This document shows, one piece after another, positions 5,396-5,490 of a stretch of 5,490 nt of DNA. The DNA is from Betaproteobacteria bacterium (GTDB lineage: Bacteria > Pseudomonadota > Gammaproteobacteria > Burkholderiales > Casimicrobiaceae). The notes beneath the pieces were generated by a model. That model did no database searches. It was not told where the DNA came from and saw only the letters and a list, made by a program, of their open reading frames with translations. Location of the stretch: contig VBDA01000311.1 in assembly GCA_005883655.1 (NCBI GenBank), forward strand, positions 1-5,490. The letters are read 5' to 3'. Each line of letters begins with the position of its first letter. The first letter of the stretch is position 1. The position numbers were made by a program, and so were the translations under genes.

Positions 5396-5490
5396 TCAAT
5401 CGTTGACGGGCGAGCCGGGAGCCACAGCCAGCGCCCTGGCAAGCACCCCGGCTACGATACGATCGCAGCGCTCGCCGGCGAAGCCGAACA
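5396..5490 (-). CDS. C-terminal end of an unidentified gene (partial)
   Basis: One minus-strand frame enters from the right edge and ends with TGA at 5396-5398. It gives 30 complete residues, from FGFAGERCDRIVAG to VAPGSPVND. Third codon positions are mostly G or C, as in the real genes here, and the segment GERCDRIVAGVLARALA would make an amphipathic helix. The tail is too short to name a family. The overlapping plus-strand frame from an ATG at 5391 also stays open to the edge but has a weaker third-position bias. The gene lies 195 bp upstream of the DUF4142 gene on the same strand. Confidence 0.4.
   Translation of the reverse strand, partial: FGFAGERCDRIVAGVLARALAVAPGSPVND

Overview
This GC-rich window, with strongly G/C-biased third codon positions, suggests a proteobacterium. 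The class cannot be fixed from the sequence alone. Nearly all recognisable coding is on the minus strand. From right to left it holds: the last ~30 codons of an unidentified gene (5396-5490); a two-gene unit for exported proteins, made of a DUF4142 protein (4667-5200) and, 4 nt further on, a small amicyanin-like blue-copper protein (4306-4662); a fadH-type 2,4-dienoyl-CoA reductase locus (2133-4185); a sparsely coding stretch of lower GC (about 1275-1900); and a patatin-like phospholipase (1-1274) whose reading frame leaves the window without a stop. On the plus strand, one open frame ends at 2104 in a convincing single-pass membrane segment, but its start cannot be found.

The clearest anomaly is in fadH. 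All the usual parts are there in order: an OYE-type flavin barrel, the catalytic Tyr and His, a four-cysteine iron-sulfur cluster motif, and FAD and NADPH dinucleotide folds. However, the frame breaks at about 3473/3474. The break is exactly explained by loss of two bases (one GC or CG unit) in a GCGC stretch. Restoring them gives an uninterrupted protein of about 684 residues, against 672 in E. coli. It is either a recent pseudogene or a sequencing/assembly error.

Functionally, the patatin-like lipase (acyl-ester hydrolysis) and FadH (clearing double bonds for beta-oxidation of unsaturated fatty acids) both concern lipid breakdown, but they are separated by about 860 bp and are not an operon. 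DUF4142 and the cupredoxin look co-transcribed and both carry export signals, so they form a periplasmic pair, possibly linked to copper or redox stress. I found no convincing wholly new system. The less ordinary signals are three GTCGAC palindromes spaced 21 and 42 bp upstream of the patatin gene, an imperfect repeat pair at 1377/1424, the start-less membrane-protein frame, and repeat and stem-loop elements in the two upstream regions on the right. No RNA genes, insertion sequences or CRISPR arrays were seen.
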